Source of the DNA: Thermodesulfobacterium hveragerdense DSM 12571
Lineage (GTDB): Bacteria > Desulfobacterota > Thermodesulfobacteria > Thermodesulfobacteriales > Thermodesulfobacteriaceae
Length of the DNA: 64,000 nt
Direction of reading: 5' to 3'
Assembly: GCF_000423845.1 (NCBI RefSeq)
Contig: NZ_AUIT01000006.1
Span: 1-64,000 of the forward strand
The stretch's first letter is position 1; each line of letters starts with the position of its first letter. Below the pieces are notes generated by a model that ran no database searches, was not told where the DNA came from, and saw nothing but the letters and a program-made list of their open reading frames with translations. The translations under genes and the position numbers were made by a program. Below are positions 34,353 to 45,149 of the stretch, one piece after another.

Positions 34353-35153
34353 ATGTTTAGTCTAATTGAGGTCCTGTTGATAGCGGTCTTGAGTTTAGCG
34401 TTAGGTAGTTTTTTTAACGTGGTTATCTACCGATGGTCAGAGGGTTTGTCTGTACTAAGGCCTGTCAGGTCTTTTTGTCCAAGGTGTAAAACTGAGCTTA
34501 AGTGGTATCACAACATTCCTGTTTTGTCTTATGTTATGCTTAAAGGAAGATGTGCTTTTTGTCAAAATCCAATCCCTCTCACCTATCCTCTGGTAGAGGT
34601 CCTAACCGCGGTGGTTGGAGTAGCTGCTTATTTAAAGTTTAAACCCTGGTATGGCTGGGCTACCTTTTTGGTTTTCTGGGTTTGGTTGATAATCCTTCTG
34701 GTGATAAGTTTTATCGACCTTAGGGTTAAGGAAATACCAGATAAGCTCAGTTTTGGTTTGATGTTGGCAGGACTTACGGCAAGTTTGTTAGGGTTAAACC
34801 CTCTGGTTGGTTTTGAAGAAAGTGTGGTTGGGATGTTAGCAGGGGCAGGCCTTCTTTTTCTGATTAACGAGGTCTACTATCTTTTTGCTAAAAGAGATGG
34901 GCTTGGGATGGGAGATTTTAAGCTGATGGCTGGGATAGGTGCTTTTTTGGGGTATAAAAGTTTTTACTGGGTGGTGTTGATAGCCTCTTTTTCAGGGATT
35001 TTTGCCTTTTTTTTGGCAGTTCTGTGGTATCGATTAAAAGGGAAATCTAAAGACTTAAGCTTAAAAACAGAAATTCCTTTTGGGCCTTTTTTAGCCCTTG
35101 GGGCTGGTGTTTACACCTTTTTTGCAGAATTTTTTAAGACTTTTCTATCTTAA
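34353..35153 (+). CDS. pilD: Type IV prepilin leader peptidase
   Basis: An inner-membrane aspartyl protease and N-methylase that matures type IV pilins and pseudopilins. It has four cysteines in two CxxC pairs (CPRCKTEL and CAFCQNP), which bind zinc. The two catalytic Asp are in ISFIDLRVKEIPD and GLGMGDFKLM. About eight transmembrane helices. ATG 34353 is preferred over the TTG at 34350. Its end overlaps the convergent kinase by 4 bp. No pilin gene is in the window. Confidence 0.94.
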   Translation: MFSLIEVLLIAVLSLALGSFFNVVIYRWSEGLSVLRPVRSFCPRCKTELKWYHNIPVLSYVMLKGRCAFCQNPIPLTYPLVEVLTAVVGVAAYLKFKPWYGWATFLVFWVWLIILLVISFIDLRVKEIPDKLSFGLMLAGLTASLLGLNPLVGFEESVVGMLAGAGLLFLINEVYYLFAKRDGLGMGDFKLMAGIGAFLGYKSFYWVVLIASFSGIFAFFLAVLWYRLKGKSKDLSLKTEIPFGPFLALGAGVYTFFAEFFKTFLS

Positions 35154-37252
35154 TTTGCCTTAACAAGGTTTTCTTGAGAAGGAATTTTGATCACGATCGA
35201 GGTTCCTTTATCTTTCTTTCTGTAAAAATTTATGGTTCCTTTATGAAGGTCTATGATGGAGTATACCATGATAAGGCCTGTCCCTAAGTCTTTCAGGCTT
35301 AAAAGGTCTCCTTGGTTTATCTTTTCCACGACCTCTTGAGGCACTCCTTCTCCTGTGTCCTCTATTTTTAAGATTACCCAGCCTTCTTCTCTGGCAAGGG
35401 AGATTGAGAGTTCTCCTTTTTCTTGCATAGCCTTGATGGAGTTGTCAAACAGGTTTACCCACACCCTTTTTAACTGAAACTTGTCAAACCAGCATTCTCC
35501 TTCGTCCTCTACCTTAAGCCTAAACTTTACCTCAGGATAGGCTATCTCATACAGAGAGATTACCTCTAACAGGCTTTCTAAAAGGGTGCCTTTTTCCAGG
35601 TTTAGCTCAGGTTTTTTGGTAAAGTAATGAAAGTCGGTGGCAAGTTTGCGAAGTTCTTCGATGTATTTTTCGATGATGTTGGTGGTTCTAAGTAAGACCT
35701 CTTTTTTCTCTCCTTCTAAGGTTTTTTCAAGCTGTCTTTTAAGTCTTTCTACAGAGAGTTTGATAGGGGTTAAAGGATTTTTTATCTCATGGGATACCCT
35801 TAAGGCTACCTCCTTCCAGAAAGAAAGCCTTTTTAGGCGTTCCTTTTCCTCTAAGTTTTCTACGATCAAGAGATATTCGTGGGTTTTTAAAAATTCAAGC
35901 TTAAGAAGGGTAATCCCTAAGCTAAACTCCTTCTGTCCTGTAGACCAGGAAAGGGTGGTGTAAAAGGGGTTGGTTAGGTCTATCTGGGATAAAAGGGCAG
36001 GAAGGTTAAGTTTGTCTATCAGGTCTTGTGGGGATTTAACTTCATAGTGTTTTAAAAGATGGTTAAGGCTCTGGTTAGAGAACTTGACGGTTAGGTCAGG
36101 GGTAAGGACCAGGATCCCTACAGGCAGATGGTCAAGTACAGAAAGAAGGTAGCGGTTATAGTTTTGGACCTCCTCTTCGTATTCTTTAATCTTCCTTGTC
36201 ATCTCGTTAAAGGCCTCTACCAGCCTTCCTACCTCGTCGTCCAGAGGGGTGAGGCCTTTTAGTTCTTCCAGGTTGAAGTCTTTTTTAGAGATCTTTTGGG
36301 CTGCGATCACCAGGTTTTGTAAAGGTTCAGTGAGGTTTCTCCCAAGTTTACTTCCTACCCATACTCCTACAAACACCACCAAAAGTAAAACCAGAGCTCC
36401 TGCAGTCATCAAAAACTGTTTAAAGGTTCTAAAGTATCTTTTTTCTACCAGTTCCTTTTCTCCTGAAAACTCTTCTAACCTTAGGAATTTACCGATGGCT
36501 AAGATAAGGGGTTGGCCTTTTGGGTCGTAAAAGGGGATAAACACCCTTAGATAGGGACTTGAGTTAACCAGAGAGATTTCAGAAAGAGGGCTTTTAGAGG
36601 CTTTTAGTCTTTCAAGAAAAGAAGGGGCAATTCCGATTTTTTGAGAGATGTCTGAGGAATAGGTTTTTTTCCTGAGATTTCCTCCCCAGTCAAAAACCTC
36701 TATAGAGTCTACCCTCATAAAATAACGATACCTTTCTCTCAGGACAGAGCTTTTGATTTCTTCGGTTTGGGAAAGATAATCTGTTATGATCTGTTGCCCT
36801 TTGTCAAGAAGGTCTCTTTCGATGTCTTTTATGTAATCCTCAGGGTTCAAAAGAACGGTTAACACCCTCTCTTCGAAAAATTCTTTAAGCCAGTAGTCCA
36901 AGGTTTTTTTAAAGAAAAAGAAACTTCCAAGCACAAGCACAACCGAAGGAAAAACGATAGAGATAAAGTAGATAAAAAAGAGCTTTACTTTAAGGCTTTT
37001 AGATACCTTTTTTATCTGGATTTCGTAGAAAATCTTGATGATATACCTGAAGATAAAGTAAAGAAGAAGTAAGATAAGGATAAGGTTTATCTGAAACAGG
37101 AAAAACAGAAAAAGGTTTTTTTGAGAGGTTGAAAACAGAGAAAGGTCAAAAAGGTTAAACTCAACCCATAGAGAAACGGTGAGGACTATCAAAAGTCCTA
37201 AAAAAACTTTGTGTTTCTTGCAAAAAGTTTTAATCCTTGCGGTAGATAACAT
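35150..37252 (-). CDS. NtrY-like membrane sensor histidine kinase
   Basis: A 700-residue kinase. It has three to four N-terminal hydrophobic segments (about 17-125), a periplasmic domain (about 130-275), a helix near 285-305, HAMP (about 305-360), PAS (about 370-460), HisKA with phospho-His in RVSHEIKNPLTPIKLS, and HATPase boxes NLFDNSIKAMQ, DTGEGVP and GTGLIMVYSI. The layout matches NtrY. No response regulator is adjacent, so its partner must be elsewhere. It overlaps the DUF4390 gene by 23 bp. Confidence 0.92.
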   Translation of the reverse strand: MLSTARIKTFCKKHKVFLGLLIVLTVSLWVEFNLFDLSLFSTSQKNLFLFFLFQINLILILLLLYFIFRYIIKIFYEIQIKKVSKSLKVKLFFIYFISIVFPSVVLVLGSFFFFKKTLDYWLKEFFEERVLTVLLNPEDYIKDIERDLLDKGQQIITDYLSQTEEIKSSVLRERYRYFMRVDSIEVFDWGGNLRKKTYSSDISQKIGIAPSFLERLKASKSPLSEISLVNSSPYLRVFIPFYDPKGQPLILAIGKFLRLEEFSGEKELVEKRYFRTFKQFLMTAGALVLLLVVFVGVWVGSKLGRNLTEPLQNLVIAAQKISKKDFNLEELKGLTPLDDEVGRLVEAFNEMTRKIKEYEEEVQNYNRYLLSVLDHLPVGILVLTPDLTVKFSNQSLNHLLKHYEVKSPQDLIDKLNLPALLSQIDLTNPFYTTLSWSTGQKEFSLGITLLKLEFLKTHEYLLIVENLEEKERLKRLSFWKEVALRVSHEIKNPLTPIKLSVERLKRQLEKTLEGEKKEVLLRTTNIIEKYIEELRKLATDFHYFTKKPELNLEKGTLLESLLEVISLYEIAYPEVKFRLKVEDEGECWFDKFQLKRVWVNLFDNSIKAMQEKGELSISLAREEGWVILKIEDTGEGVPQEVVEKINQGDLLSLKDLGTGLIMVYSIIDLHKGTINFYRKKDKGTSIVIKIPSQENLVKAN

Positions 37253-37778
37253 CGAAAGGAAGGGTGTTTTCTGCCTTTAAACGGATTTTATGCTGGTTTT
37301 TGGTAAACCTTAAGTCTTTAGAAAGATGGGTTTGGTAGGTAATTTCCAGGTTGGTTTTAAGATAAAGGCTTGAGAGGTCGTTTTTAACCTGAAACCTTAA
37401 GGGATAGGAGTCTAAATACATAATTCTTAACACCAAGTCTTCTGGATTTTCAAAACTTTGTATCCCAAAGTTGTCTTCTAAAAAATAAAGGTTTTCTTCT
37501 GGGCTGTAGTAGAGTTTTTGCACGTATAATTCTTTATGGATGAGAACGTCGGTTAAAAGAAAACGTTTCTTAAACACCTCAAAGGAAAACCTGAGGTAAA
37601 CCGGATTTTTTTTCTCCTTTAGAGATAAAAGTATCTCTTGTGTGGGAAAATCCTGATAGAAAATACTCAGGATAAGCTGATCTTGAAAACGGTAAACCTT
37701 GGTTTTAGCTATCTTAAACCCAAACGAAGGGCTGATAAAACAGAAAAAGAGGATGAGGGTTAAAAAAATCTTTTTCAT
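37230..37778 (-). CDS. DUF4390-family exported protein
   Basis: A 182-residue protein with an N-terminal signal sequence (about 1-20; FFCFISPSFG) and a beta-rich body of unknown role. DUF4390 proteins are regularly encoded just before NtrY-type kinases, as here, and may form or feed its sensing part. It overlaps genes at both ends (4 bp upstream, 23 bp downstream), a tight operon. The function is not known. Confidence 0.72.
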   Translation of the reverse strand: MKKIFLTLILFFCFISPSFGFKIAKTKVYRFQDQLILSIFYQDFPTQEILLSLKEKKNPVYLRFSFEVFKKRFLLTDVLIHKELYVQKLYYSPEENLYFLEDNFGIQSFENPEDLVLRIMYLDSYPLRFQVKNDLSSLYLKTNLEITYQTHLSKDLRFTKNQHKIRLKAENTLPFDVIYRKD

Positions 37779-38269
37779 AGGGTTAGGGCGTATTTTGCAT
37801 GTTTTCTTACGATTTCCCTTTGGGTAAAAAGGATTTCATATTCCTTAAGCCCAAACTCCTCGGAAATCTCCTTAACAACGGATAAGACCTCTTCTCTGGA
37901 TTTGCCGTGAACCATCGTGTAAAGGTTATAAGGCCAGTCGGGATAGGTTTTTCTAAGGTAGCAATGGGAGATGTAGGGTCTTTGAGCTAAGGCTTGGCCT
38001 ACCTCTTCTGCCCTTTCTTCTTCTACCTTCCAGGCAACCATGGCGTTGCCTTCTATACCTGCAAGGTTGTGCCTTAAAGTGATCCCAAGTCTGGTGATAA
38101 CCCTTTTTTGTAAAAGACTTTTTATAGCCTCAAAAACCTCTTCCTGAGAAAGGTTGTGTTTTTTAGCTATCTCCAAAAAGGGCTTTTCACAAATCAGAAG
38201 CCCATCGATCAATTCTTTTAAAACCAACCACTCAGTCTGAGAAAGTTCAACCTTCTTCAAAGGTACCAC
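37775..38269 (-). CDS. Siroheme decarboxylase subunit (AhbA/AhbB, NirD/L/G/H family)
   Basis: A 164-residue AsnC-like protein with an N-terminal helix-turn-helix and the conserved HCYLRKTYPDWPYNLYTMVHG and LFTQRE motifs. In sulfate reducers and archaea AhbA and AhbB decarboxylate siroheme to didecarboxysiroheme on the way to heme. No second subunit lies beside it. Closer to AhbB by the WPYNLYTM motif, but the subunit is not certain. It opens the kinase operon on the minus strand. Confidence 0.86.
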   Translation of the reverse strand: MVPLKKVELSQTEWLVLKELIDGLLICEKPFLEIAKKHNLSQEEVFEAIKSLLQKRVITRLGITLRHNLAGIEGNAMVAWKVEEERAEEVGQALAQRPYISHCYLRKTYPDWPYNLYTMVHGKSREEVLSVVKEISEEFGLKEYEILFTQREIVRKHAKYALTL

Positions 38270-38503
38270 CTTTTTGTATTTTAAGATAGCATCTAACTAC
38301 GATTTTTCAACCAACAAAGACAAGGGTAAAATTTAAACTAATATACAACCCCAAACTACGATGCAAGACTTTTGGTAGGCTATCCATTCTCTCTTTGGTT
38401 TCAGGGGGTTTAAACAAAATAAAATTAAGATAAAAGAAAACAAAGGAGTAAGCTTTTTTTATCCATAACCTAGTCCCTATAATCAGCTGATTTTGGTAGG
38501 TAT

Positions 38504-38516
38504 GCCCAAGTTGGGC
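38504..38516. promoter_or_regulatory. Palindrome upstream of the exbB promoter
   Basis: GCCCAA-G-TTGGGC, a 6-bp perfect inverted repeat 8 bp before the -35, where an operator might lie. Not a recognisable Fur box. Confidence 0.4.
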
Positions 38517-38524
38517 TATCCCTA

Positions 38525-38553
38525 TTGACAAAAAACTGTTTCTGTATTAATCT
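38525..38553 (+). promoter_or_regulatory. Promoter of exbB-exbD-tonB
   Basis: TTGACA (38525-38530), 17-bp spacer, TAATCT (38548-38553). Perfect -35, poor -10. Confidence 0.5.
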
Positions 38554-38646
38554 CCTTTTAGTAATACTTTTTAACAATTTTTGTGTTTTGGTGTTGGATA
38601 GTTTTTACGGTTTGGTTGAGAAATAAGATTAGGTGGGGGAGATGGG

Positions 38647-39072
38647 ATGGAGTATCTTGCGTGGTTGGTAGATTATGGGATAATCGGGGTTTTACTGGTT
38701 TTAAGTGTGATTTCCATAGCGATAGGTATAGAAAGGGTGGGTTATTATAAAAGGGTTGACCTTGCTAATTATAAACATCCCAAGGAGCTTGAGGTGGACT
38801 TAACTAAGGGGCTTTATGTGATTGCCACCGTAGGTGCCAATGCCCCTTACATCGGGCTTTTAGGAACAGTTTTAGGGATTATGCTTACCTTTTATACCAT
38901 TGGTCAGGAAGGGATGGTTGATAGTAAAAGAATCATGGTAGGTCTGGCTTTAGCATTAAAGGCAACGGCTGTGGGGCTCCTGGTAGCCATCCCCTCTACG
39001 GCTTTTTACAACTATCTTTTAAGAAAGGTTAAAGAAAAGATAGCCTTATGGGAGATCCAGTCTAATCGATAA
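38647..39072 (+). CDS. exbB: ExbB/TolQ-family proton channel protein
   Basis: A 141-residue inner-membrane protein of the MotA/TolQ/ExbB family, with helices near 8-26, 70-95 and 100-125 and the motif GANAPYIGLLGTVLGIMLTF. With ExbD it uses the proton gradient to energise TonB. It is shorter than E. coli ExbB, as common in this compact subtype. GGGGGAGATGGG precedes the start. exbD follows closely. Confidence 0.92.
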   Translation: MEYLAWLVDYGIIGVLLVLSVISIAIGIERVGYYKRVDLANYKHPKELEVDLTKGLYVIATVGANAPYIGLLGTVLGIMLTFYTIGQEGMVDSKRIMVGLALALKATAVGLLVAIPSTAFYNYLLRKVKEKIALWEIQSNR

Positions 39073-39087
39073 CCAAAGGGTGTTTTG

Positions 39088-39468
39088 ATGGAAGAAAAAG
39101 AGTTTGACTACATAAACGTAATCCCTTTAGTAGACATCATGCTGGTGCTTTTAACCATAGTTCTTGTTACTGCTACCTTTATCGTGCAGGGAAGTATTCC
39201 TGTCAACCTGCCTAAGGCCAAAAACGTTGAGACTTCTGAGATAAGAAGTTATCAGATAACCCTTACTAAAGAGGGAGAGGTGTTTTTTGAAGGAAGGAAG
39301 GTGACCTTGAAAGAGCTTGAGGACCTGGTGGGAAGTTTAAAAGGAGAGGTTCAGGTTTCCATCTTAGCAGATAGATCTTCTCAGGTGCAAGGGCTGGTTG
39401 ACCTCCTTGACCTTTTAAAAAAACATGAAATAAAACGGGTTTCTATAAAAACCGAAGTAGTAAGATAA
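39088..39468 (+). CDS. exbD: ExbD/TolR-family protein
   Basis: A 126-residue protein with one transmembrane helix (about 12-32) carrying the essential Asp in INVIPLVDIMLVLL, then a periplasmic domain. It shares the proton path with ExbB. ATG 39088 is preferred to the TTG at 39085. tonB starts immediately after its stop. Confidence 0.93.
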   Translation: MEEKEFDYINVIPLVDIMLVLLTIVLVTATFIVQGSIPVNLPKAKNVETSEIRSYQITLTKEGEVFFEGRKVTLKELEDLVGSLKGEVQVSILADRSSQVQGLVDLLDLLKKHEIKRVSIKTEVVR

Positions 39469-40221
39469 ATGGTTTCAGTAAAACATCTTTCTACATCCCT
39501 TTTTTTGCATCTTTTAATCTTGCTAAGTTTTTTGATGTTTTTCAGGCTAAGTGAAATAGGAAGGGCTAAATACATAGAAATAGACCTTGAAGCCTATTCA
39601 GGCTCTCAGCTTACCCAAGAAAAATCCAAGCAGGCGTTAACTACTGAAAAAACTGCAAAGGTTTTTCAACTAACCCAAAACCAACCAGATAAGTCTCTGC
39701 CTGTAAAAGAGGAGGCAACTCATTTTATTGCTAAGGAAGAAAATGCAGTTTCTGAGGTTGTCCCGTCTAAAGAGAGTAGAATACCTAAGGAAACTTTTTC
39801 TCAAACGTCTTCTTCTCATGGATCAGGTAGTGGAGTTTCTCAGTTTGTTAGTTCAGCTAAAGAAAGGACTTCTAAACCGAGTGAGGGGCAGGAAGGTTTT
39901 TCTGGCTATTCAGAGAAAAAAGATCAAGAGAAGATAGCCCAGCATTTTCTTTCCCAAAAGTTTTCTATCATCTCTGACATCGTAAGAAAACATCTGCAAT
40001 ATCCCTATTTAGCAAGAAGGATGGGATGGGAGGGTAAGGTGGTAATTTCCTTTGTGCTAACCAGACAGGGAGAAGTAAAAGAGGTTAGGGTGGTTAACTC
40101 TTCTGGTTATAAGGTTTTAGACGAAAATACTCTTGCTACTTTGCAGGGGTGTGCTAAATATTTCCCGGTACCACCGGTAGACGTAAAAATTACCCTTCCT
40201 GTAGTCTATAGATTGAATTAA
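39469..40221 (+). CDS. tonB: TonB-like energy transducer
   Basis: A 250-residue protein with an N-terminal anchor (about 9-24), a long Ser/Lys/Glu-rich linker rather than a Pro-rich one, and a C-terminal TonB domain (about 160-250; YPYLARRMGWEGKVVISFVL, VVNSSGYKVLDENTL). It spans the periplasm to TonB-dependent receptors. No receptor gene is in the window; the likely cargo (iron, cobalamin, nickel) is unknown. Confidence 0.9.
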   Translation: MVSVKHLSTSLFLHLLILLSFLMFFRLSEIGRAKYIEIDLEAYSGSQLTQEKSKQALTTEKTAKVFQLTQNQPDKSLPVKEEATHFIAKEENAVSEVVPSKESRIPKETFSQTSSSHGSGSGVSQFVSSAKERTSKPSEGQEGFSGYSEKKDQEKIAQHFLSQKFSIISDIVRKHLQYPYLARRMGWEGKVVISFVLTRQGEVKEVRVVNSSGYKVLDENTLATLQGCAKYFPVPPVDVKITLPVVYRLN

Positions 40222-40260
40222 AATAAGTATTAGCTTTTTTAAAAAACCAGGGAAGAGTTG

Positions 40261-42242
<1,982 letters not shown>

Positions 42243-42264
42243 TTATCTTTCTCCCTAAAGAAGT

Positions 42265-43467
42265 TTATTTTAAGCAGGAAATAAGGTGGCCAAGTTTTTC
42301 TTTTTTGGTTTTAAGGTAGTTGTAGTTTTCTGGTCTGGGGGTTATCTCTATAGGAACCCTTTCTACCACCTTCATTCCATACCCTTCAAGTCCTATGATT
42401 TTCCTTGGGTTGTTGGTCATGAGTTTTATTTGCTTTACCCCAAGGGCTCTTAAGATCTGAGCTCCAATCCCGTAGTCTCTAAGGTCCGGTTTGAACCCTA
42501 AGGCTAAGTTGGCTTCTACTGTATCTTTTCCTTCGTCTTGAAGTTTATAAGCCTTTAGTTTGTTTAAAAGACCTATTCCTCTTCCTTCTTGTCTGAGATA
42601 AAGGATAACCCCTTTTCCTTCTTTGGCTATCATTTCCATAGCTTTTTTAAGTTGAGGCCCACAATCGCATCTCAGTGAGCCAAAAACATCTCCGGTTAGA
42701 CATTCAGAATGAACCCTTACCAAGATGGGGTTTTCGTCTATTTCTCCCATAACCAAGGCTATGTGGGTGGCGTTATCTATAAAGTTGGAGTAGGCTATCA
42801 ACTTAAAGGTGCCAAAGGCAGTAGGGAGTAAGGTCTCTACCTCTCTTTTAACCAAGGATTCGTTTTGGATACGGTAGGCGATAAGGTCTTTGATGGTGAT
42901 TATCTTTAGCCCAAATTCTTCAGCAAATTCTTCTAAGTCAGGAAGTCTTGCCATGGTGCCGTCGTCTTTCATCACCTCGCAGATAACCCCAGCTGGTTTA
43001 AGACCAGCAAGTCTTGCCAGGTCTACGGCAGCCTCTGTATGCCCAGCCCTAACCAGAACCCCTCCTTTTCTGGCTATGATAGGAAAAACATGCCCAGGGG
43101 TGATAAAGTCCTGAGGGGTACTTTTATCGTCGATAACCAGCTTTATGGTGTAAGCCCGGTCATAGGCAGAAATCCCTGTGGTGATCCCATGCCTTGCGTC
43201 TATAGATACCGTAAAGGCTGTCCCAAAAGGGTCTATCCCTCTTCTTGGTTGTAAAGGAAGTTGAAGCCTTTCTGCGATTTCCTGGGTGATGGCTAAACAG
43301 ATAAGACCTCTTCCATATTTAGCCATAAAATTGATGGCCTCAGGGGTTACCTTTTCAGCAGCCAAAATGAGGTCTCCTTCGTTTTCTCTGTCCTCATCAT
43401 CTACAACGATGATAAGCTTACCCTGCTTTAAGTCTTCTAACGCTTCTTCCACAGTGCTTATAGGCAT
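42265..43467 (-). CDS. ribBA: RibBA: DHBP synthase / GTP cyclohydrolase II
   Basis: A 400-residue bifunctional riboflavin enzyme. The N-terminal half makes 3,4-dihydroxy-2-butanone-4-phosphate ([27 protein letters not shown]). The C-terminal half opens GTP, with the zinc cysteines in [17 protein letters not shown] and [12 protein letters not shown]. No FMN riboswitch was recognised upstream. serS follows on the same strand. Confidence 0.96.
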   Translation of the reverse strand: MPISTVEEALEDLKQGKLIIVVDDEDRENEGDLILAAEKVTPEAINFMAKYGRGLICLAITQEIAERLQLPLQPRRGIDPFGTAFTVSIDARHGITTGISAYDRAYTIKLVIDDKSTPQDFITPGHVFPIIARKGGVLVRAGHTEAAVDLARLAGLKPAGVICEVMKDDGTMARLPDLEEFAEEFGLKIITIKDLIAYRIQNESLVKREVETLLPTAFGTFKLIAYSNFIDNATHIALVMGEIDENPILVRVHSECLTGDVFGSLRCDCGPQLKKAMEMIAKEGKGVILYLRQEGRGIGLLNKLKAYKLQDEGKDTVEANLALGFKPDLRDYGIGAQILRALGVKQIKLMTNNPRKIIGLEGYGMKVVERVPIEITPRPENYNYLKTKKEKLGHLISCLK

Positions 43468-43579
43468 CTACTTTGCCTCCTTATTATTTTAGAGTTTGTT
43501 TTAGGTTTTAATTTTGAAAAATCGTTTTAATATAATAAAACTCATTTAAATTTTAGCAACCATAAGCTTACGCAAAAAA

Positions 43580-45127
43580 ATGAAAAAGATAGAAAGTTTA
43601 ACCAAGTCTGCAACCTCTGTAACCATAGCGGTCTTTATCAGTCGCATCTTAGGACTGGTAAGGGAACAGGTTCTTGCCTATTTTTTTGGGGCAGGAAAAA
43701 GTATGGATGCCTATGTGGTAGGTTATCGCATCCCAAACCTTCTAAGAGACCTTTTTGCTGAGGGGGCACTTGGGTCAGCCTTTGTTAAGGTATTCAGCTC
43801 TACCTTAGAAAAAGAAGGGCCTGAAAAAAGTTTTAAGATAGCTCAAGTCATTCTTTCTAACCTCCTTTTGATTTTAGGGGGGATAGTAATCCTTGGGATG
43901 TTTAGTGCTGACTTGATAGTAGGTATGATTGCCCCTGAATTTACTAAAGATCCGGCTAAGTTTGACCTAACGGTAAAACTTACTCAGGTTATGATGCCCT
44001 TTCTTCTTTTTATAAGCCTTTCCTCGGTTTTGGCAGGGATGCTTAATTCCTTAGGGGTCTTTTTTTTACCGGCCTTTTCATCAAGTATTTTTAACATAAC
44101 CTCAGTCTTAGTAGGGGTTTTAGGCTATTTTTTGTGTATAAGACTTAATCTAAATCCTATCTATGCCATGGCAGTAGGGGTCACCTTGGGAGGGTTTTTA
44201 CAGTTCTATTTTCAATATCCTGAGGTGAGAAAAAGAGGTTTTTCTTTCAGGTTTTCTCCTGATTTGAAGGACCCTTATTTTAAAGAAGTTTGCAGGTTGA
44301 TCTTACCGGTAATACTTGGGCTTTCAGCCGTCCAGATAAACATCTTTATCAACACCTTTTTCGCCACCTCTTGCGGAGAGGGGGCTGTTTCCTGGTATAG
44401 TTATGCCTTCAGGATTATGTATGTGCCCTTAGGGCTTTTTGGGGTAGGGCTCTCACAGGCTCTACTTCCTGAGCTTTCAAGGGCTGTTGCCAGGAAAGAT
44501 TTTGCCTCTGCCAAAGACACATTTTCTCGTGCGCTGGTGGTTTCTCTAAGCCTTTCTTTACCTTCAGCTGTTGGGCTTTACTTTTTGGCTCAGCCGGTGG
44601 TAGAAGTGCTTTTTGAAAGAGGAAGGTTCAGCAGTTTAGATACGATAAACACCGCAGAGATTTTAAAGATTTTAGCCCTGTCTTTGCCTTTCTACGGGCT
44701 TTCAAAAACTGCAGTCCCACTTTTTTATTCGTTGGGTAAAACGATCATTCCTTCCTTAGGAAGTATCCTTTCAGTATTTGCAAATTTAACCGTAATAATT
44801 CTTACCATCAAAGCCTTAGGGATAAAAGGGGTAGCCTTAGGAACCTCTCTTTCTTTGGTTTTTCAGTGCATGTTTTTGCTTTTGTTTAGCTCTTTGCTTT
44901 TCAAACAATTTCCTTTAAAATTCTTACTAAGAAGTTTTTTTACCCTCGGGATAGCAGTTTTAGCCTTAAGTGGGATTTTAATTTTCTTACCACACTTAGG
45001 GCTTAACAGCTGGTTTTACCTTATGACAGCCATACCCTCAGGGGCCATCGTATTTTTAGGGGTTTGTAAGATTTTAGGGCCTCAAGAGACCTATCTTTTT
45101 TGGGTTAAGCTACTTAAAAGACGATAA
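43580..45127 (+). CDS. murJ: MurJ lipid II flippase
   Basis: A 515-residue MOP-superfamily protein with about 14 transmembrane helices. It shows the MviN signature FISRILGLVREQVLAYFFGAG and YRIPNLLRDLFAEGALGSAFV. It moves the peptidoglycan precursor lipid II across the inner membrane. The ATG is not preceded by a clear ribosome site. The phosphohexomutase gene starts 22 bp later. Confidence 0.95.
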   Translation: MKKIESLTKSATSVTIAVFISRILGLVREQVLAYFFGAGKSMDAYVVGYRIPNLLRDLFAEGALGSAFVKVFSSTLEKEGPEKSFKIAQVILSNLLLILGGIVILGMFSADLIVGMIAPEFTKDPAKFDLTVKLTQVMMPFLLFISLSSVLAGMLNSLGVFFLPAFSSSIFNITSVLVGVLGYFLCIRLNLNPIYAMAVGVTLGGFLQFYFQYPEVRKRGFSFRFSPDLKDPYFKEVCRLILPVILGLSAVQINIFINTFFATSCGEGAVSWYSYAFRIMYVPLGLFGVGLSQALLPELSRAVARKDFASAKDTFSRALVVSLSLSLPSAVGLYFLAQPVVEVLFERGRFSSLDTINTAEILKILALSLPFYGLSKTAVPLFYSLGKTIIPSLGSILSVFANLTVIILTIKALGIKGVALGTSLSLVFQCMFLLLFSSLLFKQFPLKFLLRSFFTLGIAVLALSGILIFLPHLGLNSWFYLMTAIPSGAIVFLGVCKILGPQETYLFWVKLLKRR

Positions 45128-45149
45128 ATAAAAAAATTGGGAGGGCAAA

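Larger units (their letters stand above)
38270..38646. other. Divergent intergenic region with palindrome and imperfect repeats
   Basis: 377 bp between the siroheme decarboxylase and exbB, which point away from each other. It holds the exbB promoter (38525-38553), a GCCCAAGTTGGGC palindrome just upstream, and an imperfect direct repeat (TTTTGGTAGG...CTATCC) at about 38370 and 38491. No gene is supported. Confidence 0.6.

Noticed and set aside
38307-38531. A 74-residue minus-strand open frame in the exbB upstream region
   Set aside because: It overlaps the promoter and palindrome, has no ribosome site and no family resemblance.
43468-43579. FMN riboswitch before ribBA
   Set aside because: The region is short and AT-rich and lacks the conserved RFN element core.
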